Shown: piece by piece, positions 1-11,100 of the stretch
How positions within the stretch are numbered: position 1 is the stretch's first letter
Layout of the letters: each line of letters starts with the position of its first letter
Source: Fennellomyces sp. T-0311
Lineage: Eukaryota; Mucoromycota; Mucoromycetes; Mucorales; Lichtheimiaceae
Assembly (NCBI GenBank): GCA_025266875.1
Contig: JALLLT010000016.1
Coordinates: forward strand, 558,001 to 622,000
Length of the DNA stretch: 64,000 nt
Reading direction: 5' to 3'
Made by a program: the position numbers and the translations under genes
The notes under the pieces: model-generated
What the model saw: only the letters and a program-made list of their open reading frames with translations
Told to the model about the DNA's origin: nothing
Databases searched by the model: none

Positions 1-28
1 CCCACACCCACACCCACACCCACACACA
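1..28. repeat. C-rich hexamer repeat, possible telomeric tract
   Basis: The first bases are about four copies of CCCACA that grade into CA dinucleotides. A C-rich strand reading inward from the left end has the orientation expected of a chromosome end. The unit is not the usual fungal CCCTAA, and the tract is short, so it may instead be a simple microsatellite at a contig break. Confidence 0.4.
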
Positions 29-161
29 CGCCGTTTGTACCTATTTACATGCTATCCACGCACCCATTTCCTACGTTTGTAAAGTACCGTTTCTTTTCAT
101 GTTGATTTTTTACTGTTGCACAAGAGAGAAACATTCCCAAAATATATCGTATATATATCTT

Positions 162-1096
162 TTACACCAGGTCAGCCTGCCCAAACACCTTGCCAATGAT
201 CGTGATCACCATGTTGAGCCGAATCACGCTGTCGTCGTGCGTCTCTTTGGCGTTCCGGATTTGGATGCACTTGCGCGACAGCTCCCGTAGCACCGAGACA
301 TGCTGTGCGACCATGACAGGGTCAAGATAAACCAGCAGCGTGAACACCCATAGCGACTAACCATCATTAGCCCTTTTGCCCTGGCCACCGTGCTTCGAAT
401 AGACTCACTTCTGCCCTGGACATGTCCGTCAACCAGTCTCGATAGCTTTTCAATAATGAAAGCACGTTTTTCTGTGATGTAGGCGAAATGTATGTTACGC
501 GTGCATGTGTGCTTGGTCGGAGGGCTTAGGAGCGATACGTTACCTGCGAGCAATGAGCCACCATCCCGAGGCGTTCTTGATCTGGTTCGACCTCGTAGCA
601 ATACTGTCGCCAATTGACTGGCAATGTCACTTTATGCTTGGGCTTGTTCCGTTGTCGGTGCTGCTCAACGTACCATCAATGAACTGCCCTAAAAGCCAGA
701 CAAACACACGTATACTACCGATTGGTATGACTTGAAGGAATCCGCAAAGGCTTGCTGCCACGCAGGGTCCGGCAGCAAGTAATCCGGGACCGTATCCTGT
801 TCTTGGAAAAACGCAAAGGCTGCCGGCAGTGATGTCTTTTTGGTTATGGGCGGGGGTGCTGCGGTTACTGTCTTTGGGCACCGATTGGCCTGATCCCTGA
901 GCAGTGGCAGGAGTTGGCGCCGCGCTCTTTGTTCATTTTAAATAATCACGTACCGCACCATCAAGAGATAATCTTCACCACTGACAGGCTGTCCATTCAC
1001 CAGTTCCGCTTTCGATTTCGAAATGGGAAGCGCCGATCGAACATGATCGCCGTCTTCATTATCACTCTCTGTCTGGATTAAGAGTCGCCGACTCAT
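162..1096 (-). CDS. GEMIN2: Gemin2/SIP1-family SMN-complex protein
   Basis: Gemin2 binds SMN and cradles Sm proteins while they are loaded on U snRNA in the cytoplasm. Reading the minus strand from the ATG at 1096 gives an acidic N-terminus, the block GEDYLLMVR, then QANRCPKTVTA, which matches the family CP-VVVA signature. The peptide LPDPAWQQAFADSF follows and aligns with the family's WQ-Q--F segment. The last exons give SLWVFTLLVYLDP and RLNMVITIIGKVFGQADL, the helical C-terminal Gemin2 signature, then TAA at 162-164. At least five introns are needed; one is near 930-950, the last two lie at about 350-405 and 480-540. The assignment rests on motif order rather than alignment. Exon borders between 640 and 760 are the least certain. 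It is the gene closest to the possible telomere. Confidence 0.8.
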
Positions 1097-1465
1097 TGGG
1101 CGGAAAGAAAAAAAAGAGTGCAGTTCGATTTTCTGTCAAAATAGTAATAACGCGCTGTGGAACGCCTTGAGGGCTGGACGTGATGTTGTATCTGCAAGCA
1201 ATCGCCCAACTCAACCGCGGCTGGATGAATCGCATCCAGGGATCTTTCTGAAACGGGCCGGTTTGTCTGCGTACTATTGCCGTGCCTTGTGCTGCCCCAG
1301 AAACAATCCATGCAGGATGCACGTTTATTTTATACCTTTGTTTTGCTTATACACAGCGGATCCAGTCTGTCGGGAGGTGTGACACTCACTTCCCGCTTAT
1401 GCGCTTGATATAAATTTAGTCTTGTAACAAACCAAGTCCTACTTTTTGGAAGGACCGAAACCAAC

Positions 1466-2980
1466 ATGAACAGGTAAGTGGCGCAGAATGGACAAGGATC
1501 ATGCTAAAATCTCGCTCTTGTGGAAACAACCAGGCTTACGGCGGAAATCAAGGCCTTTGAAAAGTACTTGGAGCCGACAAAGTATGAGACCGATTGTCGC
1601 GAACGGATAGTGAGAGAGGCCCAGCAACACGTAACTCGCCAGCTCCCAACCGCGCAAGCCTATGCATTCGGATCGTGCGAGACAAAGCTACTTTTACCCA
1701 ACAGGTTTGTCCGACAAAGTGACCTCCAGGTACTTTATTAATACCGATCCCTGCCAGTGATGTTGACATTGCCGTCGTTGCATCAAACACAGAGGGCAAA
1801 TCAGCAAAGTTCTTTATAAGGAAGATCCAGAGGCACCTTGGATCAGTATTTCAAATTGAGCACCTGGTGCTCAACGCAAAGGTAATTATCCCATGTCCCT
1901 ACAACGCGCACTATATTAACGTGGTACCCTACATTAGGTCCCTCTGATCAAATGTATCGATCGAAGATCTCGGCTGGGTGTCGACATTACATTTCAGGCC
2001 AATACCAGTAGTTCGACTAGAACTGTCAAGTGGTTGAAAGAACATCCCGAGCTGAAGCCTCTGTTCCTTGTCATCAAGCATTCCTTGCTGGGTATCCGTC
2101 TCGAGCTTGATCCGAATTACATGGCGCTGGATTCCTCAAGGGGTGGGGTTGCGAGTTTCGTGCTTATCTGCCTCATTGTCCATTACCTGAAAGTACGGCC
2201 GTACAGTTTCTTTTGCTTTGCAACGAAAAGGCATTGATGATTTGGCTGTGTATGTAGTACAACGAACGGGCCAAAAGCTTTGTGGATCCAGCAACAAGGC
2301 TTGGTCAGTTGCTGTGTGGCTTTCTACAGTTCTACGCCGTGTTCGACTTTGAGAAAACTGGATTGACTTTCAGCGATGACAGCGGCTTCTTTGATACTGT
2401 AAGTAGCTTTGGCACGCCGTTCACAGCGCGACTCAATGAATTTGCAACCAGGCAACCGACACAACATTTGCGTATCGTCAAGACACCATGAAGCATCGGA
2501 TCATCATCAAAAGCCCCGACGAACCAGGTAAAGAGCTGTGTGCAAAGAAAAGCATTGTTCTCTTAATTGTTGCCAACAGACGAGAATGTCGCGCGAGCTT
2601 GTATGACAGTCAGGGAATTCAAAGTTGTTCTTTCGTGGATGCACGGCAAGCTAAAAAGTCTCCTTGAGCGACAGGAGTCACAGCCGTCTATATTGACACA
2701 TATCGTCACTGTTAAGGCATGTAATCCAGACGTACCCCGGAGAAGCTTACTTGATTATAAGATTCCCCTAATGTCTTTGAGCAATGATGCCCTCAGTACA
2801 TATGTTCAGCTGGGCGAGCTTTCAGCAAAAAAGAAGCCTAAAAATCGAGCATTATCTCAAGCGAATAGCCGAGTGGACAAGCCAGCAAACGATCAGAAAC
2901 GAGGCAGCAAACGTAATTGGAACAGTGCGTATAAGGGACATGCAGACAAAAGGCGGAGAACCGAATATCGTTCAAAGTGA
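1466..2980 (+). CDS. TRF4/PAPD5-like non-canonical poly(A) polymerase (copy 1)
   Basis: Enzymes of this family add short oligo(A) tails to nuclear RNAs and mark them for exosome decay as part of TRAMP. Seven exons (1466-1473, 1534-1704, 1758-1881, 1938-2192, 2258-2398, 2452-2527, 2580-2980) join in frame to 391 aa. The nucleotidyltransferase core is complete: a GS motif (FGSCETKLLLPN) is followed by SDVDIAVV with both catalytic Asp, and the third carboxylate lies in GVDITF. The central domain contains HPELKPLFLVIKH, then the PAP-associated region with DENVARACMTVREF. The C-terminus is short and basic (KRRRTEYRSK). The protein lacks the long N-terminal extension of yeast Trf4. The first exon holds only two codons and two bases; ATG 1466 was chosen because it splices directly onto the conserved LTAEI start. 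A paralogue with the same intron positions lies at 12042-13535. Confidence 0.85.
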
Positions 2981-3087
2981 TCTACGAAGTAGTAAAAAAA
3001 AAAAGAGTACCCGTCTATATAGCGTCGTCAACAGCAAGTATGTGAGAGCAGTGTAATCTAGCTTACCAACTCTCCGTACAATGGAGG

Positions 3088-3321
3088 CTACTTTCTTCTG
3101 CCACGCACTTGATGTTTCAATAAAATTACCCGTAGCAAGATCCTGTTACTGCATGATTCCTTCTCCTTGTCTGTAAGAGTATCACGCATATCGGCCATGA
3201 AGCCTACTCTACATGACAGAGAGGCCATCCCTTCAAGGCAGTTTCCCGCTATGTCATTGTGTATGTACGTAACAGCAGCGTTGAGTGTTTGAAGGTTGCG
3301 GTCAAAAGTATGCGGGTACAT
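3088..3321 (-). CDS. short unrecognised ORF
   Basis: This uninterrupted 77-codon minus-strand frame begins with ATG and ends just downstream of the TRF4-like gene, tail to tail with it. Its composition is mixed and globular-looking, with the peptides DRNLQTLNAAVTYIHND and ADMRDTLTDKEKE, unlike the low-complexity shadows around it. No domain was recognised. It could be an orphan gene, the last exon of a decayed gene, or chance. Confidence 0.2.
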   Translation of the reverse strand: MYPHTFDRNLQTLNAAVTYIHNDIAGNCLEGMASLSCRVGFMADMRDTLTDKEKESCSNRILLRVILLKHQVRGRRK

Positions 3322-3976
3322 CCATCTACTGCCTTTTGTGTTGGCTTAACTTTAGTACAACAGTAACCGTCAAATTCGACGCTTCAACGGGACCTTCGCA
3401 CTATTACCAAATTTGGACTGATGCGTCTTTAGGTAGTATGACGTAGGTTAAAGATAGAGCGCATACGTACGAGCTAAGCACCAAAAGAGAACGCTGGGAA
3501 TATTGTTCACTCCAGACCATGTGTATTGAAAAGGCAGGGTTCATTGTTGACATTAGCGAAAGTATGCAGAAATAGGATGCAGTGAGCTACTACCGCCGAA
3601 TCGCTAGAATATGTATTAGCTGAGATCGGTTGATACCTTTGAAAGCCATGACAAATATCCATCGTACTATATAGAGACACAGGCTTTTGAAAATCATCCT
3701 ACGGTTGGAACTGATCGTTGGGGGGCGTTACACACAATCAAGATTCTCTGACAACATACTCCTGCACGCTAAGTAGCCAAAGACCGAGTGACTTTATCCA
3801 GTATTGAATCATTTCATGGGGAATGCACCCCAAGTCGCCGAGCCGTGGGGTATTTTACGGACTTGTACATACAGACAATTAGGTTTCTGCAAAGTGCAGT
3901 GCCGATTGAGGCGCAACAATATGGAATTTGCCAGAACATCACTTAATTAATCATCAAAGTTCTCGGGCGCTTAGTG

Positions 3977-3982
3977 GCCAAG
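3977..3982 (+). promoter_or_regulatory. GCCAAG PacC-type site
   Basis: This is an exact match to the PacC/Rim101 consensus GCCARG, about 540 bases upstream of the pacC start codon. It is one of three on the same strand. Function is inferred from sequence only. Confidence 0.35.
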
Positions 3983-4164
3983 CCATGTTGATAAAAAGAA
4001 TAAGGAAGGAGATCTATTAAAGATAGGCCATCCATAGAAAGTCCGGAAGCGGGCAAGGTGCATTAAGGCTGCATCATCAAAGAACAATCTTACAGCACGT
4101 GGGCCAATCGAAGCGCGCCTTTGAAGGGACGGGGGGTGAGGGCAAAAGAGGTTGATGGTTCCAC

Positions 4165-4170
4165 GCCAAG
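4165..4170 (+). promoter_or_regulatory. GCCAAG PacC-type site
   Basis: This is the second exact GCCARG match upstream of pacC, about 350 bases before the start codon. A six-base site is weak evidence alone; the repeated occurrence is what makes autoregulation plausible. Confidence 0.35.
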
Positions 4171-4389
4171 AATATCTTGTACCATGCCCGTTATGGGGCA
4201 CAAAAATGGTAATACCACGGCATTGGATCGGCAAACCGTGTGGTTGCACGACTCGCTACCAAAAAGAAAGGATTTGGCCGACTGAGCACACGAAAAAAAA
4301 AAGCGAATTGATTAACGTACATTCGCTTGGATCCTTCATGCGCTGTGCCGTGGTCTGTTGAGAGCTTGCACTCAATTTTTTTTTATTTT

Positions 4390-4395
4390 GCCAAG
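4390..4395 (+). promoter_or_regulatory. GCCAAG PacC-type site
   Basis: This is the third exact GCCARG match, about 130 bases before the pacC start codon. It may lie in the transcribed leader rather than the promoter. Confidence 0.3.
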
Positions 4396-4521
4396 CCCAT
4401 TGGAAAGGGGGCACACGCTGCATTTTCGTCACGTGGACTTGGACTTTTTTTTTGGAAAGAAAAGAGGCAGTTTCTTCTGCCCTTTTCGCTTCTTTTTTTT
4501 TGTGTGTTGCGCATTATAATC

Positions 4522-6302
4522 ATGGACAACGAAATTCTCACCTGCAAATGGCAAAACTGTGCCAAGGTGTTCTCTGACCCAGAGTTACTCTACAGCCACT
4601 TGACAAATGATCATGTCGGCCGAAAATCCACAGGCAACTTGTGCTTAACTTGTCACTGGGACAATTGCGATGTGTCTGTGATCAAGCGGGATCACATTAC
4701 AAGCCATCTGCGAGTGCATGTTCCTCTTAAACCACACCATTGTGCAGTACGTTGCGCTTGTACACGCAGAAAAAAAAGAAGGCCGTATGCTGAAAAGCTT
4801 CTCTTTCCCCTTGTTAGTTTTGTAGCAAATCGTTTAAACGACCTCAGGACTTGAAGAAGCATGAAAAGATTCATAGTGAAGAGCATGTTTCCTCGTTACG
4901 GAGTAACCGACTTCAACCGCTGACACCTCCCGATGTGTCGTTATCCCCAGCCTCCTCGTCCGCCCGTCTCCATCATCCTTCGCCTCCGTCCCGCCCACCC
5001 ATCTCACCGCCTCAGAGCACCTATTCCGAGGGTATCTCTCTCTCTCTCTCTTTCTATCTCTAGCCAAATGTGACGTTGCTAACCTTTTGCGCAGATAGCT
5101 GGATGCATCCATCGCCCATCACCGACACCTGCGACAATTTCACACCGGACATGAAACAAACGGGCATCGCAGACCAATTAATTGCTGGTTTGATTTTCCC
5201 TGAAGAGCCCAACATGAAGGCCGAGTACAATCAGGGTAATACTTCTCCTTTTTTTTTTTAAAGAAAAAAAAACCTCGCAGCGGGCTCATGTTGATGCACG
5301 GTAGACATTGCAAATCGACTGTCTGCGCTAGAGAATATGATGGGCTCCAATAATGCGCCGATCAATTCGCAGAGCATGAATTTGGATATCATGGATGATC
5401 AACAACTGGCTGACATTAATTCATGGTTGGCCCGGCTGTCGGGTAGCATTCCTGAGGAGATGCCGCAGCAGCAAATGTATCAGCCCAACTACGGGTATTA
5501 TGAAGCACCTTACACGCCGCCACCACACCAGCAACAACAGCATCAGCCACCGACGACGACGACAACCACGGACATCATGCTTCAATCATTCAGTGACCAG
5601 CGGGACATGAGTATGCTGTATCCACAGACGCAGGAGCAGGACCTATATGTCCGGTCGCACCCGGTCCCGGATTATGCGGCACCCGTGGATCCCAGCATGA
5701 TGGGTTACTATGATCCATCGTATGATATGCAGTACGCGTACCCTGTGCAAGAACAAGCGGCCATGACGGGCCTGCGACACCACTACACGACCATGCCCGA
5801 CATTGCGGCCCAGCACTTTGCTCCCAACGTACACACGGCCATGAACTTTACCAGCGGCAACGGAGACGCCAAGCGCGGTCTGAAGAAGACGGACGACGTC
5901 AAGCCGACCAAGGCCGCCGAGGTCACGCCAGAAAACAAAAAGCAGGTGGCGACACTGCTCAATGTGTTTGCAAGCTTTGGTGAGCCGACGGCCAAGGCGG
6001 CAAAGAAGGAAGAAAGCAAGGAGGAAAACAAGGAAGTGAAGGAAAAACCAAAGGAAACAAACAATAAGCACAAGGACGTAATGGACCTGTTAGCGAGTGA
6101 CCTGTCGGAACTCAAGATCAAGGAAAAGCGAGCCAGCGCAGGACTGTACCCGACGCAGCAACAGCAGCAGCAACAGCAATCGACGGGGGAGCGGCATCGG
6201 CAGTTGATAGAGCAGATTAGAGATTGGGTCAATGAGAGCTACGCGCTGAGAAAGAAGAGTGACGCAAAAGCAACGGGCACGGCAATAGCGCCAGTGCACT
6301 AA
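4522..6302 (+). CDS. pacC: PacC/Rim101 pH-responsive C2H2 transcription factor
   Basis: PacC/Rim101 is activated by proteolysis at alkaline pH and binds GCCARG. Four exons (4522-4746, 4818-5031, 5095-5235, 5305-6302) give 525 aa. The N-terminus carries three C2H2 fingers in the order typical of Pac[20 protein letters not shown], then CHWDNC with [18 protein letters not shown], then [19 protein letters not shown]. The first intron interrupts the third finger just before FCSKSF. The tail is long and disordered, rich in Gln, Pro, Met and Tyr, with a Lys/Glu-rich segment ([17 protein letters not shown]) and a short polyQ tract near residue 480. It ends in a conserved-looking helix, [20 protein letters not shown]. 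Rim13-type processing signals could not be located by eye. The three upstream GCCAAG sites suggest autoregulation. Confidence 0.93.
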
Positions 6303-6503
6303 AGTTTCCAATTTTCTTACTTTTGAGCATTGTCATCGTTATCCATATTAGTCGCATTAAACGCCTATAATCTTGAAAGTGGTCGGAGTGGCATGTGAAT
6401 GGTCTCTTCTGATATATATATATGGCTGCCTGCCCCGCAACTCCCTTCGTTCCCCTCCATCACTTGCCCCATCGTTTTTCTCGCTCCCCCCATATACCTC
6501 CGA

Positions 6504-8962
6504 ATGGATCCAGGTAATGCATCGACACACAGCCCTCCACCACCACCAGTCCCTCTGTATCCTGACGTTGCATGTGTAGATTCCTTGTTGACCATTGCCA
6601 GCGCAGGCCTCGGTGGCCTCCTGGGCAGCATGTACCTTGATGCCCGGCTTTTGCTGAACAGAGACTTCCACCAGCTCCGGGCCGGTGCCGCCTCGCAGAT
6701 CTAGTAATTTAATCCGCCTTTTTTATTTCAACAACGACAAACTCAGTCTGTTCTCCTCTTCTGTGTGTGTGTCATCATGTAGCCATCGACTGTGGACCTG
6801 GCAGGATAGATTGCACCTCTACTACCGCTTCAAGGACAAGGCCAAGGCCTATCCCAACCGCGTGTTTGTCATCTTTGAAGGCAAATCGTACACCTTCCGT
6901 CAACTCGAAAAAGGTATGTCCGCTCCTGTGTAACGCTCATAACATCATTCTAAACAATCCGCATTTAGCTTCCAACCGTTTGGTAAGATTTAATTTCCCC
7001 CAATGGATCGTCCATACCCTGACAACCGCGCATAGGCCCACTGGTTGCTTGCCCATGGCATCCAGAAGAAGCAAATCGTGTGCATGATGCACCAGAACCA
7101 TCCCACATTTTACATTACTTGGCTGGCCGTGCTCAAGATTGGCGCAACCCCTGCGCTGATCAACACTAACTTGGCCGAGGACTCGTTATTGCACTGCATC
7201 AAGGTCGCCAACTCAAAGTTGTTTTTGTTTGATCCAAAGTTTGAACAGCAGGTCGCGACAATTCAGGAACAGTTGCGTGACGCCGGCACCGAATTGTTTG
7301 CTTACGGTGAGGCAACAGAGACCGAAGAATTGCCGGCCTTGCCCTTTGCACCCACCTTGACTCCAAGCGTCCTTGCTCAGTACCCTGATAAAGATACCGA
7401 CGAACGTCTGCTGAGCGGCGTGTCGAATTCTGATCCAGCCATGCTGATTTATACCAGTGGCACCACTGGTATGCCCAAGGCTGCCCTCAGTCAGCATGCT
7501 CGTGTCGGCTGTAAGTTAAATCTCTGCGTAGTGAGGCAAGGTATTCACTGTATGGTTTAGTTGGTGGCATGATGTATTCCGGTGTCACTGGCGTTAAGCC
7601 TGAAGATCGCGTGTACTGTGTCTTGCCTTTGTATCATAGCTCCGGCAGTAAGTAGTTTGTTGCCATGTGTGTATGTGTTGCCATGGTTTTGCTCATTGTC
7701 AAAATTCAGTTATTGTGACAACGGCTGTTGCATTACAGGCTGGTGCCACCATTGTTTTGGGCCGCAAGTTCTCGGCAAGTCGTTTCTGGGATGACTGTGC
7801 CAAGTACAAAGTCACCGCGTTCACTGTACGTTTCTTTCATTGGGCTATATGCAATGACTCTAAGCTTATTCAACCATGGTTAGTACATTGGCGAGTTCTG
7901 CCGATACCTTTTGAGCCAGCCTCCGCATCCTCAAGAACGTAACCACAAGGTTCGCCTGGTCTATGGTAACGGTATGCGACCTGATGTGTGGAACCGATTC
8001 AGAGACAGATTCAATATTCCCGAGATTTGCGAGTTCTATGCTGCGACTGAAGGTATATTTTCGTTTGCAATTACCGAAAAAAAAAGACTCCCCTTTCAAT
8101 GAATCTTATGCATCATGCATAGCTCCCACAACCCTTTTCAACCTCAACAAGGGTGAATTCGGCTCTGGTTCCGTTGGTCACCGTGGATACACTTTCCGTG
8201 GTATTCGTCGAGAAATCAAGTTGGTCAAGATCGATCCTATCACCGAAGAAGCGCTCCGTGGACCTGACGGACTATGTGTCCTGGTAAGCCCAGCAACGAA
8301 AAGCATCGAAAAAGGCAAGCATACTCATGATAAACGCATAGAGTGGCTATAACGAGCCTGGCGAATTGCTGGTGCGTATCGACAACTCGGACGCATTATC
8401 ATTCGACGGCTACTACCAGAACGAAAAGGCAACTGAAAAGAAGATCCTCCGCAACGTATTAGAAAAGGGCGACGCGTACTTCCGCAGCGGTGATCTGTTG
8501 CAAATGGATCGCGACGGCTTCTTCTTCTTTGGTGACCGCGTAGGCGACACCTTCCGGTGGAAATCCGAAAACGTAGCCACGACTGAGGTGGCCAATGCGT
8601 TGGGACTCTATCCAGCGTTTGCCGAGGTCAATGTGTACGGTGCTTTGGTGCCGCACCACGATGGTCGCGCCGGTATGGCTGCGGTTGTCGTCAAGGAAGG
8701 CGAAACACTGGATTTCAAAGACTTGTACAAGTACTTGCGACGCAAACTACCGCGTTATGCGATCCCGGTGTTCATCCGCTTCGTGCCCGCCATGGAGCTG
8801 ACCGGCACGTTCAAACAGCAAAAGGTCGAGTTCAGAAACCAGGGTATCGAGCTTGAAAAGATCCCAGAGACCGACCCGGTGTACTGGCTGCAAGGCGAAG
8901 ACTATGTCCGCTACACTGCTGAAGACCATGCTCGGGTGCAGGCTGGTCAAGTCAAATTGTAA
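6504..8962 (+). CDS. FAT1: FAT1/FATP-type very long-chain acyl-CoA synthetase
   Basis: This family activates and imports long- and very-long-chain fatty acids at peroxisome, ER or lipid-droplet membranes. Ten exons (6504-6513, 6580-6703, 6783-6913, 6969-6982, 7036-7510, 7561-7647, 7710-7825, 7884-8052, 8123-8283, 8342-8962) give 635 aa, the normal family length. An N-terminal hydrophobic segment ([18 protein letters not shown]) precedes the AMP-binding P-loop [18 protein letters not shown]-type features follow: [14 protein letters not shown], the [19 protein letters not shown] motif and the C-terminal [15 protein letters not shown]. The protein ends in VKL, close to a PTS1 signal and to the IKL of yeast Fat1. 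Exon 4 is only 14 nt yet is required to read through EKASNRLAHW. The start was chosen because the 10-nt first exon splices cleanly to the hydrophobic segment. Confidence 0.93.
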
Positions 8963-9066
8963 ATTATATATAATAAAGTAATACATAGAGTTCATCCTGT
9001 TTGCCTTGAAGAAACATGCTTTAATGGCTCTTTTTACACACACTTTACACACGAATGGGATATTTC

Positions 9067-9579
9067 TTAGCGACGAATGGGAGGTCCTCGTCCTCCACGG
9101 AATCCACCACGTCCTCTGCCTCGTGCTATTGAAATAGCGTGAGTACATGCTGCCCCACCCTCTATACCGTCCACTGTTACCTTGAGCACGAGCAACTGTG
9201 GCGCGCCCTCGTCCAAGACCAATACCACGTCCCTTGAGCGCACCAGGACCCACTTGCTTGAACATTGGCGCATTCTTCAGCATGTCGGGCACAATGAAGA
9301 AACGCACGGTGGATCCGCGAATGTATACTTGATCCAGCTGCGAAACACGACCGTCTCGTGCCGTCACTGTGATTTCTCTCAATTGAATGTTCATATTGTC
9401 CTCAGCTACAAGATGGGAGCATGAGAGTCAGCGCTTCTTGTTCAGAACACAGCCATAGATTAAGAGAGATTACCGGCCAAGAGCTTGCCGCGGTACAGCT
9501 GGCCAGTCTTGAGCTCCAATGTGATGATATGGCCTTGTGCTTCGTGCAGCAATTTGATGGGAACACCGATGGTTGACAT
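9067..9579 (-). CDS. SMD3: Sm protein D3 (snRNP core)
   Basis: SmD3 is one of seven Sm proteins that form the ring on U1, U2, U4 and U5 snRNAs. Three exons on the minus strand begin at ATG 9579 with [17 protein letters not shown]. Sm1 is followed by an intron after KLLA, then Sm2 includes [18 protein letters not shown] and the D3-specific LKNAPMFK. The tail is Arg/Gly-rich ([17 protein letters not shown]), the type of sequence that receives symmetric dimethylarginine and binds SMN. The gene is about 129 codons, the usual size. It ends about 100 bases downstream of FAT1, convergent with it. Confidence 0.95.
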
Positions 9580-9739
9580 GGTTTACGTGTTTTATTAGTG
9601 TGGTGTGGAAGGAAAAGGTGCGAGAGGCCGCTACACTTTCCAACCATCGCGCTGTGACTTGATAGTCTAAGCAATTTTTTACCGAACCTGACCAAAATCC
9701 TGCATACTCACCTTTTTGGTTTTTTTAATATTTCACATA

Positions 9740-10948
9740 ATGAACAGCAAGCTTCTCAAATTCGAGGGGCACAATTACTTGCGACAGCGCCTTGTGCTGG
9801 CCACCCTCAGTGGTCGTCCTGTCCGCATCGACAAGATCCGCTCGGATGATCACGATCCCGGTCTTCGAGGTATGCACGAACAATTGCTTGCACTGGAGCA
9901 GCCAATGAACCGCCGTCTTTCTGTGGTGTAGAGTACGAAGCCAACTTTATAAGGCTTCTGGAGAAAGTGACCAATGGCTCGACATTCGAAATCAGTTATA
10001 CCGGTACGTCCGTTCTATACAAACCAGGCGCGATCCAAGGCGGTCGAGTTGAATTTGACTGTGGCACCGAACGCAGCATCCCGTACTACCTCGAGCCCAT
10101 GGTGGCCCTTGCACCGTTCTCAAAAAAGCCATTCGCTCTGACGCTCCAAGGCATCACAACCGACGCCGTCGACAATTCGGTCGACTTGATCCGCACGGCC
10201 CTGCTGCCGCAATTGAAGTGGTACGGCGTGGAAGAGCTTGTCGAGCTCAAGATCACCAAGCGAGGCGCTCCCCCGCTGGGCGGCGGCGAGGTCACGTTTA
10301 ACTGCTGCTCGGTCCGGCAATTGAAGCCAGTTCAGTTTACAGACGAAGGCAGAATCAAACGTGTGCGCGGCATTGCGTACTGCACTCGTGTCTCACCCCA
10401 AACAGCCAACCGACTCGTCGAAAGTGCTCGCTCCTTACTGAATCGCTATATCCCGGACATCTATATCTACACCGACGTATACAAGGGCGCCGAGAGCGGC
10501 AAGTCGCCGGGCTTCGCGCTGTCCCTGGTCGCCGAATCCACGTCGGGCGCCTTGCTATCTGCGGAAAAGGCGGCCGAGCCGGGCCAGACGGCCGAAGAGG
10601 TGGGCCAGTTGGCAGCCAAACTGCTGTTACGGGAGATCAGCAAGGGCGGGTGCGTCGACACGGCCAGTCAATGGCTGAATTTGCTGTTCATGGTGCTTAG
10701 TCCCGAGGACGTGGGCAAAGTACGGCTGGGGCAACTGTCACCTTTCACGTAAGTTGGATGGCTGGGTGATTGGGGTGGGTTGGGGAGGGAATCAGCAGCA
10801 AAGGACTAATGGCGTGCGTAGGATCCAATACCTGCGTGATTTAAAGTCGTTTTTTGGGGTGCAATACAAGATCAAGCAGGACGGCGAAACCATGGTGTTG
10901 ACCTGCGTGGGCATCGGCTACGTCAACCACAACAAAAAGACAACTTAA
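9740..10948 (+). CDS. RCL1: RNA 3'-terminal phosphate cyclase-like protein Rcl1
   Basis: Rcl1 is a nucleolar factor that works with Bms1 in early pre-rRNA processing for the 40S subunit. Three exons (9740-9869, 9932-10748, 10822-10948) give 357 aa. The fold signatures are FEGHNYLRQRLVLATLSG at the N-terminus, EKVTNGSTFEISYTGTSV, LAPFSKKPFALTLQGIT and the insert segment ESGKSPGFALSLVAEST. These follow Rcl1 more closely than true cyclases, which have a catalytic His near the C-terminus; the tail here reads CVGIGYVNHNKKTT. The gene starts about 160 bases from SMD3, head to head, so the two probably share a promoter. Confidence 0.93.
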
Positions 10949-11100
10949 TCATTGTAGAAACTGCATATATCTATTCGCTACTGTACTATAATTCATCCTC
11001 TCAGCATCAAATCAATGAATTCCACATGATTCTTCGCAAAACGTCACACTGAAATAGTTTCAACCGTGCAGACTGCATATAACACCCCTTCTTCTTCATA

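Larger units (their letters stand above)
3322..4521. other. intergenic region and pacC upstream region
   Basis: No convincing coding exon was found between the small ORF and the pacC start. The distal part is moderately AT-rich. The proximal 550 bases contain three GCCAAG hexamers and several poly(T) and poly(A) runs typical of a fungal promoter and 5' leader. Confidence 0.5.

Noticed and set aside
830..880. A 50-nt intron in the Gemin2 gene between PKD and FAFFQEQD
   Set aside because: The splice signals exist, but reading straight through gives CPKTVTAAPPPITKKTSLP, which keeps the Gemin2 CP-VVVA signature, so this stretch is exon.
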